The position numbers and the translations under genes are program-made. This document shows positions 40,926 through 49,723 of a DNA stretch of 64,000 nt, one piece after another. This stretch comes from an uncultured Prevotellaceae bacterium (lineage in GTDB: Bacteria; Bacteroidota; Bacteroidia; Bacteroidales; Bacteroidaceae), in the NCBI GenBank assembly GCA_900318815.1, contig ONMA01000019.1, positions 44,889 through 108,888 of the forward strand, in the 5' to 3' direction. The notes under the pieces were generated by a model that had not been told where the DNA came from, did no database searches, and saw nothing but the letters and a program-made list of their open reading frames with translations. How positions within the stretch are numbered: position 1 is the first letter of the stretch; the number at the start of each line of letters is the position of its first letter.

Positions 40926-41996
40926 ATGACAAATTACAAATCATTGATGAAGGCAACGCTCGCCATGGCTTTAGCCATACTCAGCAGCACTGCCGCCATG
41001 GGACAAAGTTCATCGTCTGAAACCGACTGGATGAAAGACCTGGCCTCGCGCATTCAGCTACACGGCTATGCCCAGGGTGGTGCCAACTACACGCACAAAG
41101 ACGGCGAAGACGCTGCCACCTTCGAGGTGAAGCGCATCCTCTTCTGGGCCAACGCCCAAATCACCGACCGATGGTCGTTTCTTTTCATGCACGACTTCTC
41201 GAGCGTCGTACAGGAGTTCTACACCGACTATCGCCTTTCCGAGAACAAAGCGCTGACCGTGCGCCTTGGACAGTTCAAGAACGGTCTCTCCTTTGAGAAT
41301 CCCCTCTCCCCCACCGCTATGGAAGCCATCGACGTCTACTCCGAGGCCGTCACCTATCTGACGGGCTGCGGCAGCGACCCCCTGTTAGGCGTGCAGTATG
41401 GCCGCGACCTGGGACTGGCTGTCTTTGGCGAGACCAACGACGGCAAACTGCGCTATGAGCTGGAAGTGATGAACGGACAGGGCATCAACAAGCGCGACGG
41501 CAACAAGGAGAAGGACTTCATTGCCCGACTGGAGTACAGGCCCGTGAAGGGACTGAACCTCGTGTCCACGGGGCAGATAGGACGCGGACACGCCATTGCC
41601 AACTCGCTCTACAACCCCGACATACAGGTGGGCGACGACTACAAGCGCAACCGCTGGACGGCTGGCTTCGACTACAAGTCGAAGGCATTCAATGTACATG
41701 GCGAATACCTCGAAGGCGTTGACGGTAGTGCCAAGAGCCGCGGTGCCTACTTGACGGGAGCCGTACCCTTGGGCGAGTCGAAGGTCGACCTCGTGGGCAG
41801 CTACGACTTCTTCAACTTCAACACCGACCTCAACATGGATCAGCACAAGGCCATTGCCGGCCTGCAGTACTGGTTCTACGGCAAGTGCCGCGTGCAGTTG
41901 CAGTATGTCTACAAGAGTGCCTACACCGCCGGCGGACAGTTCTGTCATGGAGCCAACCACGCCGTGATGGCGCAGATGCAGATACGTTTCCACTAA
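40926..41996 (+). CDS. Outer-membrane porin (phosphate-selective porin O/P type)
   Basis: A 356-residue beta-barrel protein. A signal peptide (about 1-27, ending AAMGQ) is followed by RIQLHGYAQGGANYTHKDGED, and alternating strands run to the C-terminal aromatic HAVMAQMQIRFH, as needed for barrel insertion. DFSSVVQEFYTDYRLS, TVRLGQFKNGLSFENPLSP and RLEYRPVKGLNLVSTGQIG are the hallmarks of the porin O/P family in Bacteroidetes. The sodium:solute symporter gene starts 19 bp downstream, so the porin may supply the solute taken up by that symporter. Substrate unknown. Confidence 0.82.
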   Translation: MTNYKSLMKATLAMALAILSSTAAMGQSSSSETDWMKDLASRIQLHGYAQGGANYTHKDGEDAATFEVKRILFWANAQITDRWSFLFMHDFSSVVQEFYTDYRLSENKALTVRLGQFKNGLSFENPLSPTAMEAIDVYSEAVTYLTGCGSDPLLGVQYGRDLGLAVFGETNDGKLRYELEVMNGQGINKRDGNKEKDFIARLEYRPVKGLNLVSTGQIGRGHAIANSLYNPDIQVGDDYKRNRWTAGFDYKSKAFNVHGEYLEGVDGSAKSRGAYLTGAVPLGESKVDLVGSYDFFNFNTDLNMDQHKAIAGLQYWFYGKCRVQLQYVYKSAYTAGGQFCHGANHAVMAQMQIRFH

Positions 41997-42015
41997 AACC
42001 ATTATTCATCTATAT

Positions 42016-43554
42016 ATGATTATCAAAGTACTTCTCACGCTTGTCTTCCTCGCCATCATGGTGGCGGTGGGAGTAGTATCTCGCAAGCAGGCCAGCAGCG
42101 TCGACGGATTCGTGCTGGGTGGCCGCTCCGTAGGCCCGTGGCTCACGGCCTTTGCCTACGGCACCAGCTATTTCTCGGCCGTGGTCTTCGTGGGCTATGC
42201 CGGACAGTTCGGTTGGAAATACGGCCTTTCCAGCACATGGATTGGCGTGGGCAACGCCCTCATCGGCTCGCTCTTGGCGTGGCTGATTCTGGGACGGCGC
42301 ACCAAACTGATGACGCAGCACATTGAGAGCCGCACCATGCCCGACTTCTTCGGCACCCGCTTCTCCAGTCAGGGACTGCGCGTCGTGGCCTCGGTCATCG
42401 CCTTCGTGTTCCTCATTCCCTACACGGCCGGCGTCTACAAAGGCATCTCGACGCTCTTTGAGATGGGCTTCGGCATACCTTACGAATACTGCGTGGTCAT
42501 CATGGCCGTCCTGACCGCCGTCTACGTCATCCTGGGCGGCTACAAGGCCACGGCCATGAACGACTTCATCCAGGGTCTCATCATGCTCTTCGGCATCGTC
42601 ACGGTCATCGCCGTGGTGCTGCACTCGCAGGGCGGACTGGTTGCTGCCGTGGAGAAAATGGCCGCCCTTCCCGCCGACAGTCCTGCAGGCGCAACGGCTG
42701 CTGCCGGCTCTGGCGGTTTCGCCACCTGGTTCGGCCCCGATCCCTGGAATCTCTTGGGCGTGGTCATCCTGACGTCGCTCGGCACGTGGGGACTGCCTCA
42801 GATGGTGGGTAAGTTCTACTCCATCACCGACGAGAGCGCCATCCGCCGAGGCACCGTCATCAGCACCGTGTTCGCCCTCATCGTGGCTGGCGGCTGCTAC
42901 TTCCTTGGCGGTTTCGGACGTCTGTTCGGCATGCCGCCCATGCTGGCCAACGGTCGCCTGGACTTCGATGCCATCGTGCCCTCCATGCTCGTCACCCTCC
43001 CCGATGCCATCATCGCCCTCGTGGTGCTGCTGGTACTCTCGGCATCTATGTCGACGCTGGCCTCTCTGGTACTCACCAGTAGCTCGACCATGACGCTCGA
43101 CCTCATCTATCGCGACAAGAAGTCGGCCCCGGGCGAGGTGATGGAAGGCTCCATCGACGACGAGGTGAGCGAGCAGATTGAGCGTCGCAAGGTGGTGGTG
43201 ATGCGCGTACTCATTGTGTTCTTCATCGTTATCTCGCTGATGATTGCCCTCAATCCGCCCACGTTCATTGCCCAGCTCATGGGTATCTCGTGGGGCGCAC
43301 TGGCAGGAGCTTTCCTCGCTCCCTTCATGCTGGGTCTCTACTGGCGCGGCGTCACCACGGCCTCGGTATGGGCCTGCTTCGCCTGGGGTGTGGGCATTAC
43401 TGTCATCAACATGCTCATGGGCAACCCCATCAACCCCATCAACTGCGGTGCCATCGCCATGGTGGGCGGTTTCCCCGTGGTGTGGCTCGTCAGCCTCCTC
43501 ACCCCGAAGATGAAGCGCAACGAGGTGGAGCAAATCTTCAAATGCTATCAGTAA
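42016..43554 (+). CDS. Sodium:solute symporter (SSS family)
   Basis: A 512-residue inner-membrane transporter with about 13 hydrophobic segments. Family landmarks are DGFVLGGRSVGPWLTAFAYGTSYFSA, YKGISTLFEMGFGIPYEY, YVILGGYKATAMNDFIQG and LSASMSTLASLVLTSSSTMTLDL (the sodium-site helix). It imports an organic solute, such as proline, pantothenate or a sugar, with Na+; the motifs do not identify which. A short alanine- and glycine-rich loop (SPAGATAAAGSGG) lies between helices. In an operon after the porin. The 3' side is followed by a palindromic element at 43561. Confidence 0.87.
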   Translation: MIIKVLLTLVFLAIMVAVGVVSRKQASSVDGFVLGGRSVGPWLTAFAYGTSYFSAVVFVGYAGQFGWKYGLSSTWIGVGNALIGSLLAWLILGRRTKLMTQHIESRTMPDFFGTRFSSQGLRVVASVIAFVFLIPYTAGVYKGISTLFEMGFGIPYEYCVVIMAVLTAVYVILGGYKATAMNDFIQGLIMLFGIVTVIAVVLHSQGGLVAAVEKMAALPADSPAGATAAAGSGGFATWFGPDPWNLLGVVILTSLGTWGLPQMVGKFYSITDESAIRRGTVISTVFALIVAGGCYFLGGFGRLFGMPPMLANGRLDFDAIVPSMLVTLPDAIIALVVLLVLSASMSTLASLVLTSSSTMTLDLIYRDKKSAPGEVMEGSIDDEVSEQIERRKVVVMRVLIVFFIVISLMIALNPPTFIAQLMGISWGALAGAFLAPFMLGLYWRGVTTASVWACFAWGVGITVINMLMGNPINPINCGAIAMVGGFPVVWLVSLLTPKMKRNEVEQIFKCYQ

Positions 43555-43560
43555 CAGAAT

Positions 43561-43692
43561 TCAACTTTCCTACCTTTTCTGTCAAGAATTAGAGAATTAG
43601 AGAATTATACACAATGATAACTCCAACATGATAATTCTCAAATTCTCTAATTCTTGATAAATAGAGAAAAAAGACGGGAAACTTCAGTTATT
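43561..43692. repeat. Palindromic element sharing ends with 37451-37764
   Basis: Outer ends TCAACTTTCCTACCTTTTC and the complement of CTGAAGTTTCC at the right. Inner arms of 27 bp (43582-43608 with 43631-43657) contain AATTAGAGAATT words. The core is unrelated to the 37550 hairpin, but the outer ends are alike. It lies between convergent symporter and fhs genes. Confidence 0.75.
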
Positions 43693-43695
43693 TTT

Positions 43696-45375
43696 TTATG
43701 ACAGTCCTTCAATCTCGCCGTCGACAATGGTGATGCGCTCTGCCTGCGGACTCTTGGGTAGTCCTGGCATACGGAGCATGTCGCCAGCAATGGCTACAAT
43801 CATCTCGCTGCCGCAGTTCAGGATCAGGTCGCGTATGCGGATGGTAAAGCCCTCGGGCGAGCCGTAGCGGGTGGAGTCGGCTGAGAACGAGAACTGCGTC
43901 TTGGCAATACATACGGGGAAGTGGGCTATGATGCCGTCTTCATCGGTGAAGATGGAGCGTAGGAACTCCAATTTCTTGGTTACCGATTTGCCGTACTCCA
44001 CAGCTGATGCGCCGTAGATACGTTTGCATATCTTCTCTATCTTATCTTCCAAGCAGTCGGCCTCCTTATAGGTAAAGCGGATAGGCAGGGGCTGTTGTTT
44101 GTCAATGGTATCGACAACGGTCTGTGCCAGCTCTATGGCACCCTCGCCGCCGCGCAGGAAAGCCTCGTTTACGGCAAAGCCCACGCCGAGGTCCTCACAG
44201 TTGCGGCGCACCACGTCGATTTCCTCTTCAAGGTCGGTCTCATGGCGGTTCAGCGTCACCACCACAGGCTGTCCGAAGCCCTGCATATTGTTAATGTGGC
44301 GGTTCAGGTTCTTCAGTCCCTCGCGCAACCCCTGCATGTTCGGCTCCTTGATGGCCTCCAAGGCTACGCCGCCGTGCATCTTCAGTCCCTGCAAGGTGGC
44401 CACGATGACCACGAGACGTGGCAGCAGACCAGCTTTCCGGCATTTGATGTTGAAGAACTTCTCGGCTCCGAGGTCGGCACCGAAGCCTGCTTCCGTCACT
44501 ACATAGTCGCCGTAGGTCATGGCCATCTTCGTAGCCAAGACACTGGAGCATCCGTGAGCAATGTTGGCAAACGGGCCGCCGTGGATGAATGCCGGCGTGT
44601 GCTCCGTTGTCTGTACTAAGTTGGGGCTCAGGGCGTCGCGCAGCAATACGGTGATGGCCCCTGCCACGCCAAGGTCGCGCACATGGAACGGCCGTCCGTC
44701 GGCGGTGATGCCCAGCACGATGTTCTCGATGCGCCGCTGCAGGTCTTCCTCGCTGGTGGCCAGACAGAGGATAGCCATCAGCTCTGACGCCGGGGTGATG
44801 TCGAATCCCGTCTCCGACACCACGCCGTCGCCTCGCAGCCCCGTGACGACGTTTCGCAGAGAGCGGTCGTTGACGTCGAGCACCCTTTTCCAGTAGATCT
44901 CGCGCAACGAGAAACCGTCCTTGCGGTGATGGTAGTGGTAGTTATCAAGCAAGGCGCTGATGGTGTTGTGGGCTGAGGTCACGGCGTGGAAGTCACCCGT
45001 AAAGTGCAAGTTGATCTTCTCCATGGGCAGCACCTGTGCATAGCCACCGCCAGCGGCACCGCCTTTGATGCCGAAGCAGGGTCCCAACGAGGGCTCACGC
45101 AGGGCGACGACGGCTTTCTTGCCAATCTTGTTCAGCCCTAATGTCAGGCCTATGCTGACGGTTGTCTTACCGATGCCGGCCTTGGTGGGACTGATGGCTG
45201 TTACGAGGATGAGCCTGCTCTGCTTCACTTTCTCCTCGTCGATAAGGGGTACGGGCACCTTGGCCATGTATCGTCCGTAGGGTTCAATCATCTCGGGGTC
45301 GATGCCCAGTTGTGCCGCAATCTCGGTGATGGGTTTCAGTTCGCATTCACGTGCTATCTGTATGTCTGTCTTCAT
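43696..45375 (-). CDS. fhs: Formate--tetrahydrofolate ligase
   Basis: A 559-residue enzyme that makes 10-formyl-THF from formate, THF and ATP for purine and one-carbon metabolism. The P-loop-like [11 protein letters not shown] stretch is here [16 protein letters not shown] (about 61-76). Further landmarks are [23 protein letters not shown], the family's [18 protein letters not shown] signature, [15 protein letters not shown], and [16 protein letters not shown]. Full length. A complete minus-strand promoter is at 45409-45440. Confidence 0.95.
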   Translation of the reverse strand: MKTDIQIARECELKPITEIAAQLGIDPEMIEPYGRYMAKVPVPLIDEEKVKQSRLILVTAISPTKAGIGKTTVSIGLTLGLNKIGKKAVVALREPSLGPCFGIKGGAAGGGYAQVLPMEKINLHFTGDFHAVTSAHNTISALLDNYHYHHRKDGFSLREIYWKRVLDVNDRSLRNVVTGLRGDGVVSETGFDITPASELMAILCLATSEEDLQRRIENIVLGITADGRPFHVRDLGVAGAITVLLRDALSPNLVQTTEHTPAFIHGGPFANIAHGCSSVLATKMAMTYGDYVVTEAGFGADLGAEKFFNIKCRKAGLLPRLVVIVATLQGLKMHGGVALEAIKEPNMQGLREGLKNLNRHINNMQGFGQPVVVTLNRHETDLEEEIDVVRRNCEDLGVGFAVNEAFLRGGEGAIELAQTVVDTIDKQQPLPIRFTYKEADCLEDKIEKICKRIYGASAVEYGKSVTKKLEFLRSIFTDEDGIIAHFPVCIAKTQFSFSADSTRYGSPEGFTIRIRDLILNCGSEMIVAIAGDMLRMPGLPKSPQAERITIVDGEIEGLS

Positions 45376-45408
45376 AAATGACGCTGTGGTTAATAGTTAT
45401 ATAGGCTG

Positions 45409-45440
45409 CAAAATTACAAATTAATTTGATAAAGGCCAAA
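45409..45440 (-). promoter_or_regulatory. fhs promoter
   Basis: Minus strand: TTTG (45437-45440), 20-bp spacer, TAATTTTG (45409-45416), about 35 bp before the start codon. From here to 45716 no gene is supportable; leftward ORFs in that stretch lack family features. Confidence 0.7.
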
Positions 45441-45716
45441 TATACTGTAAAAAAGATGCGTGCTATACTCTAACTTTGCAGAGTCATTGAGATTGGTGAG
45501 TTGCGATTGAAAGATGCTGAAAATCGCAATAGGTCTTCTTTTTTTACGAGTAACAGGCCATTCCCTATATAAGGAATTATTTCAAAAAAGGGTGACAGGG
45601 TGACAGAATGCCGATGTACAGGGCGTTTGACAATGGTGTTGACGAATCGGCAAGTTGTAGAGTAATTGTCAGATAGGTGCTGGTATAGCAGATAGAAGTT
45701 CTTCATATTCATATCA

Positions 45717-46277
45717 CTAATCATCATTAGCATCGAATATCTCAGGTGGAAAACGGAGTTCATCTTCTGGATCGTCCAGATACTCGTCATAATGGTCTTG
45801 GTAATATGAGGCTTCGTCAAACTGATGACTGATGCCACGCCTTCTTACTTCTTGCATTTGCTTCATGATGGCTTTATGGTGAGCCACCACGTAGTCAAAC
45901 ATCTGTTGAGTCGTCGATAGTTTCTCATTACAGTACCATTCAAAATGACCGCTAATATCTGGCCAGTCGTTATGCTTCCTCACTATCAGATTACCCCCTG
46001 ATTCTCCTATCACTTCATATTCTTCATCTTCCATTTCATAACCAGGGGCAATGTCGATGGTGTAAAAGTATCTGTCTAAATCTGCATGCCAGTCGGCAGA
46101 CAGAGATTTTGGTTGTGGCTTCTCTGTCTGCCGTCTTTCCGATTGCGGTATCATCACTTTCTTCTCCGTCTTCTTTTTTGTCTCTTTCTTTGGCTCAATC
46201 AGCCAAGCATAGCCAACCATGTAGAGGACGAAGAAGAGTACAATGATAGCGACCTCTTTCTTGGAAAATCTTTGCAT
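45717..46277 (-). CDS. Membrane-anchored acidic protein, unknown
   Basis: A 186-residue protein with an N-terminal membrane helix (VAIIVLFFVLYMVGYAWLI, about 9-27), then a Lys-rich stretch (PKKETKKKTEKK) and an acidic C-terminus rich in Asp and Tyr (ASYYQDHYDEYLDDPEDELRF). The middle (RYFYTIDIAPGYEMEDEEYEV, HFEWYCNEKLST) is probably a small soluble domain on the outer face of the membrane. Last gene of an AT-rich leftward operon of five. No family recognised. Confidence 0.55.
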   Translation of the reverse strand: MQRFSKKEVAIIVLFFVLYMVGYAWLIEPKKETKKKTEKKVMIPQSERRQTEKPQPKSLSADWHADLDRYFYTIDIAPGYEMEDEEYEVIGESGGNLIVRKHNDWPDISGHFEWYCNEKLSTTQQMFDYVVAHHKAIMKQMQEVRRRGISHQFDEASYYQDHYDEYLDDPEDELRFPPEIFDANDD

Positions 46278-46283
46278 TATTTT

Positions 46284-46550
46284 CTATTTCAATGGCTCAA
46301 AGAACCAATTTCTGTTCTTGTCCTTTCTTTCGACTACGACATACGGAATCAAGTCGAGGCAATTATTTTCGTCAAGTTCTCTAAGCACATTGCGTATGGG
46401 CAATCCAGGCCTCTCATATTCCTTATTAAATATCCCTGCATCCACGAAACAATCCATCATATCCAATGCACGAATACGCTTGACGTGTTTGTTCTTCTCA
46501 AAGTAATCGGCTAATACTTGGTTTATCTTTTTAATTTTAACTAAGTTCAT
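46284..46550 (-). CDS. Small hypothetical protein in glycosylase operon
   Basis: An 88-residue soluble protein (MNLVKIKKINQVLADYFEK ... YVVVERKDKNRNWFFEPLK). The helical start and RPGLPIRNVLRELDENNCLDLIPYVVVER suggest a small winged-helix-like fold with a beta hairpin, but I cannot tie it to a family. It sits 14 bp after the glycosylase gene and 6 bp before the membrane-anchored gene. Same AT-rich operon. Confidence 0.5.
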   Translation of the reverse strand: MNLVKIKKINQVLADYFEKNKHVKRIRALDMMDCFVDAGIFNKEYERPGLPIRNVLRELDENNCLDLIPYVVVERKDKNRNWFFEPLK

Positions 46551-46564
46551 ACTCTTTTTATTTT

Positions 46565-47341
46565 TTAGAATTTACTTTCTACAATCTCTTTAACAACTTT
46601 CCACAATTGCAGTTTCTCTTCAAAAGGTTTACCCAGCGAATTTGATGTTGAAGGAAGCGATATAATCTTGCAATTCCATTTCAAACTGTCTGCTGAAAAG
46701 TTTTGTTCAAATACTTTTGTTGTCTCACCAGTTCCGTTCAAAATGACTGCAGATATCGACGGATGAGCCACCAAAAAGCCATCAATATCGTTGGGCGCAT
46801 ATCCCTGGATATTTGTATCAAGACTCCCTTCCCTGTCTGCCTCTTTCATGCAGTCCCAAAGCGCAATCCGATTACTTGTAATGAACTCTTTGTCCGACAT
46901 ACCCATAGGCCTTTCAAACAAGTTTTCCATTATCTTAAAGAAAGAATTGTGTGACTTGTTCTGATAATACGCTTGTGCAGCTAATGATTTTTCACCAGGG
47001 AACGTCCCAAGTATGAGTACTTTGGGATTCTCTCCAAACCACGCTTGTAATCCAGTTCTCATCTGTTTACGACCCAAAGGTAGCGCCATTTTTTCGACAA
47101 CAACAGCGCTCTGATTGACCAAACGTTTGCCATCAGAGATTTGTATCTCACCATTATCTATCAACCTATGGAATTTATCAATTGTCATATCTGAAATTCC
47201 AAAGTCGCTACCATAAAAACCCAAATCACGCATTTTACTACGAATAGTCTTTTGCTGGGCTTTTTCTGCTTTACACCTTTTGATGATAAGTGATTCTATC
47301 AACTCAATCTCTTTCTTGCTAAATACATTTTTACCCTTCAT
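46565..47341 (-). CDS. Hypoxanthine/uracil-DNA glycosylase family protein
   Basis: A 258-residue protein. The C-terminal 185 residues are a uracil-DNA glycosylase-like domain of the deoxyinosine glycosylase type: KVLILGTFPGEKSLAAQAYYQNKSHNSFFKIM holds the water-activating and base-binding motif (GTFPGE, later N of SHNSFF), and AVILNGTGETTKVFEQNF is the second motif. Such enzymes remove deaminated bases from DNA. The N-terminal 70 residues (SKKEIELIESLIIKRCKAEKAQQKTIRSKMRDLGFYG) are an added helical domain seen in Bacteroidetes homologues. ATG 47341 is chosen; it overlaps the upstream stop by 11 bp. A longer start would lie within the upstream gene. Third of five genes in the operon. Confidence 0.72.
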   Translation of the reverse strand: MKGKNVFSKKEIELIESLIIKRCKAEKAQQKTIRSKMRDLGFYGSDFGISDMTIDKFHRLIDNGEIQISDGKRLVNQSAVVVEKMALPLGRKQMRTGLQAWFGENPKVLILGTFPGEKSLAAQAYYQNKSHNSFFKIMENLFERPMGMSDKEFITSNRIALWDCMKEADREGSLDTNIQGYAPNDIDGFLVAHPSISAVILNGTGETTKVFEQNFSADSLKWNCKIISLPSTSNSLGKPFEEKLQLWKVVKEIVESKF

Positions 47342-47672
47342 ATTCTTTAGTATTAAACTGTTTACGTAATTGCTTGTACTTCTTTCTCTGTTGTTTAGCA
47401 TAAATCCTAAGTGCATCTCTAAGTTTGTACAATGGCTTATAACTATTTAAGTTTGCCCCACCCATCTGACAGATAAATTGGTGGATTGTTTGGTTAACCA
47501 CATTATGCATGCGGTCTTCCAAAACCATATAAACTTGGTTCTCATCGAAGTTTATATAAGCCCCCATAATGCAGTAATCAGAATCAGAAAGTACTATCCC
47601 ATCTGAGTGAGTAATGGTTCCTGAGTCTGTATAGTCATACAGATAATTGTAGATTTGATGTCCAATCGTCAT
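47331..47672 (-). CDS. Hypothetical protein overlapping the glycosylase gene
   Basis: A 113-residue protein: MTIGHQIYNYLYDYTDSGT, SDYCIMGAYINFDENQVYMVLEDRMHNVVNQTIHQFICQMGG, and a basic tail KQQRKKYKQLRKQF. The basic tail could bind nucleic acid. Starts 4 bp after the preceding small gene and overlaps the next by 11 bp, so it is firmly in the operon. No family recognised. Confidence 0.5.
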   Translation of the reverse strand: MTIGHQIYNYLYDYTDSGTITHSDGIVLSDSDYCIMGAYINFDENQVYMVLEDRMHNVVNQTIHQFICQMGGANLNSYKPLYKLRDALRIYAKQQRKKYKQLRKQFNTKEYEG

Positions 47673-47676
47673 ACTA

Positions 47677-47955
47677 TTAATCCTTTATTTGACAATAAAC
47701 CTTATATATATCGTTAAACACTTGCTTTTCAGCTCCACTTAACGTTTTTCCTTTCTTTTTCTCATAACCGTTCCTGACAAGGGCCTTTTCAACCGCCATT
47801 AGCTCGTCAATGTCAGGATCGCCTTCTCCATAAAGAGAACGAATGTAATTCGCGACCTTGTCTAAGGCGTTGAACCGAGCACAGTTCTTCGTTTCTGTAA
47901 TGCCTTTTTCCTCATAATAGGCATTTGTTCTCTGTAATAATAGTTTCAATTTCAT
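47677..47955 (-). CDS. Hypothetical protein, first gene of glycosylase operon
   Basis: A 92-residue helical protein (MKLKLLLQRTNAYYEEKGI, NALDKVANYIRSLYGEGDPDIDELMAVEKALVRNGYEKKKGK, SGAEKQVFNDIYKVYCQIKD). No motif recognised. It follows a promoter with a strong leader hairpin (47985-48067). The whole operon is AT-rich relative to neighbours. Confidence 0.5.
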   Translation of the reverse strand: MKLKLLLQRTNAYYEEKGITETKNCARFNALDKVANYIRSLYGEGDPDIDELMAVEKALVRNGYEKKKGKTLSGAEKQVFNDIYKVYCQIKD

Positions 47956-47984
47956 ATCTTTCGTTATTTAGGTATATTCCAATA

Positions 47985-48067
47985 ATACGAGGGTGCCCCC
48001 GCAGGTGTACCCTCGTATATACTTTTTGTCTTACGCAAAATTACAAAAAAATAATCAAATCACCAAA
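47985..48067 (-). promoter_or_regulatory. Promoter and leader hairpin of the glycosylase operon
   Basis: Minus strand: TTTG (48064-48067), 20-bp spacer, TAATTTTG (48036-48043). The leader then forms a perfect 10-bp stem, ATACGAGGGT with ACCCTCGTAT (48009-48018 and 47985-47994), with a GC-rich 14-nt loop. It ends about 30 nt before the first start codon. A terminator serving the plus strand is the other reading. Confidence 0.65.
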
Positions 48068-48136
48068 GAATTCTTCTAAAAACCTTTCTAGATTAACAGT
48101 TGTTTTGAATAACGGCATTGATATTCAATTTTATCA

Positions 48137-48496
48137 CTATGGCATCTTTATTTTCTTCTCTTCTATCTCATTAAGAATCATATCGAATTTTTCTATAATA
48201 CAGTTTACAACCTCCTTGGTTACAATCTCCTTCGTTATTGAATATCCCCAATTACGGATAGTGTCAGGTAGGTATTCCCATCCATAGGGACATCCTGTTT
48301 CTGCTTCTTCCACAAGACAATCTAACTTTTGATACTCATTCTTTGTTATTAAATTGCTCCGATTCGGTTTGTTATAATAACTGATACAGATGTACATATC
48401 ATTCCAAAAACGTTTACTGTCAGTCCATACGAATATACCATAATGTTTCCATTCCTTTTTATAAATCCAAGCACCAGTCTCATCGCCAGAGTCCAT
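48137..48496 (-). pseudogene. Fragment resembling the C-terminus of a PDDEXK_4-type protein
   Basis: A 119-residue ORF (TGAWIYKKEWKHYGIFVWTD, KRFWNDMYICISYYN, CPYGWEYLPDTIRNWG, IIEKFDMILNEIEE). The spacing of GWEYLP and the closing helix recalls the C-terminal part of PDDEXK_4 family proteins, which are usually 350-500 residues, so this looks like a leftover tail. It overlaps the next upstream fragment by 17 bp. It may still be translated. Confidence 0.4.
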
Positions 48497-48629
48497 CTCT
48501 ATTCCTAAACTCGTCCTTTGTCATCATAAAAACGCCATATGGTGTGTGTACGGCAAATTCGTCCTCATCGTTCAATGGCTCGATGATATCCTCTTTAAAA
48601 CATAATCTACTAGATGAATACTCTATCAT
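48480..48629 (-). pseudogene. Truncated conserved small protein (HTPYGVFxMTK family)
   Basis: From the Met at 48629: MIEYSSSRLCFKEDIIEPLN, DEDEFAVHTPYGVFMMTKDEF, then RNRDGLWR and stop. I recall longer Bacteroides proteins (about 75-80 residues) that continue after MTKxxF with a VV...YHY region; that part is absent. A longer ORF start at 48689 exists, but AAAAAGAAATCG before 48629 makes the inner Met likely. Probably decayed. The 93 bp between 48690 and 48782 hold nothing. Confidence 0.45.
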
Positions 48630-48782
48630 ACGATTTCTTTTTATGTATATGTTAGAATTAAACCTCGCCGAATTAGTGTAAGACTCCATATTGAGAAAAT
48701 ATTCTATTTTACTTCGATGACATCAATAATACTTTATATTCTATTTGACCTTTTCTACGCTTGGCATAGTTGAAGTAAACTT

Positions 48783-49525
48783 TCACTCTGCTCTCGCAAA
48801 TGATTTCTCATCATGATGGTTTTCTATTTCGTCCAACAAGAACTTTTCGAGGGTACTCTTGTCTGGCAACTGGAGCATATAGGTAGAGACAAAGAGTTGA
48901 TTGTCCATGCCAGCGAGAGCGTATTCCACCATCTTTTTGCCTTTGCGGGTGCAGAGCAGAATACCGATGGGGGGATTGTCGCCATCGCGCATCTCGTTCT
49001 CCTTATATAGAGATTGGTGGCAATCTGGCGACGTAGTTCTTTGACTGACCATGTGCCTTTGATACACTCTGTCTCGTAGAAGAAACGGGCCAGCGGGTCA
49101 TCTTGGGTCATAATCTCACTTATGTGAGAAAAAGAGAGTTTGCTTAACAAGTCTTTTGGATTGGTCACGAATTCCTGCGATAGCGTCGCCGAAATTGAAT
49201 TTCTAACAGAAAAGTCCGACGGCGTTGGACTTTTTTTGTTATTTGATTGTCCTGTCGCCAAAAAGTCCGATGGTGTCGGACTTTTTCCTACTAGTACACC
49301 AATCTGAGGATATAGTAAATAGAAGCGACGAGAATTTTTGAAAAGGGTCAAATTCAACCCCTTCGTATTAACACTTTCCTCCAGACGCTTCAAAAGACGG
49401 TCACCATATTTTGCTCTGTCTCTGCCCTCCTGTTCGTATTCTACAATATAGCAGCCAATAAGCCAGTTGCGTGAAGTGGCCGTTAGCGACTCAGGGGTTG
49501 GGTCTGTATAGTGATGTATCTCCAT
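48783..49525 (-). pseudogene. YhcG/DUF1016 nuclease gene with deletion and frameshift
   Basis: The N-terminal part reads MEIHHYTDPTPESL, RNWLIGCYIVEYEQEGRDRAKYG and FFYETECIKGTWSVKELRRQIATNLY, the DUF1016 N-terminal domain. In another frame KENEMRDGDNPPIGILLCTRKGKKMVEYALAGMDNQLFVSTYMLQLP is the end of the C-terminal PDDEXK domain. The junction near 49010 joins NLY to KENEM. About 120 residues with the catalytic core (the usual LIDLK region) are lost, so nuclease activity should be gone. Two KSPTPSDF repeats in the N-terminal part are encoded by palindromes. Confidence 0.8.
49210..49286. repeat. Two palindromes within the YhcG remnant
   Basis: AAAAGTCCGACGGCGTTGG and following (49210-49234) and its relative with GATGGTGTCGGAC (49260-49286), each a near-perfect inverted repeat flanked by A and T runs. 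In the gene frame each encodes KSPTPSDF. Confidence 0.75.
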
Positions 49526-49669
49526 ATCGTTTTTAGTTATTGTTGCCCAATGTTGGACATTCAGAGCGCAAATATAGTCAAAAATATTGAGGTTATGATG
49601 ATTCGTGAACACAAATTAACAAAGCGAGCAAAGAAATCGGGCGGCCTGCAAAGAAACGTTCGGAATTGG

Positions 49670-49700
49670 TTTGCTGTCTCAACTTTTCTTTGTATCTTTG
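49670..49700 (+). promoter_or_regulatory. Promoter of amgK-rapZC
   Basis: TTTG (49670-49673), 19-bp spacer, TATCTTTG (49693-49700). It fixes the start at 49724 rather than any upstream ATG. Confidence 0.75.
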
Positions 49701-49723
49701 TCCCCCCGAAAAAGCAGAACATC

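Noticed and set aside
42010-43533. 507-codon leftward ORF opposite the symporter
   Set aside because: His- and Glu-rich composition is the antisense shadow of a GC-rich membrane protein gene.
45470-45838. 122-codon leftward ORF between fhs and the glycosylase operon
   Set aside because: It overlaps the start of a better gene, shows low-complexity Met/Ile content and lacks a promoter.
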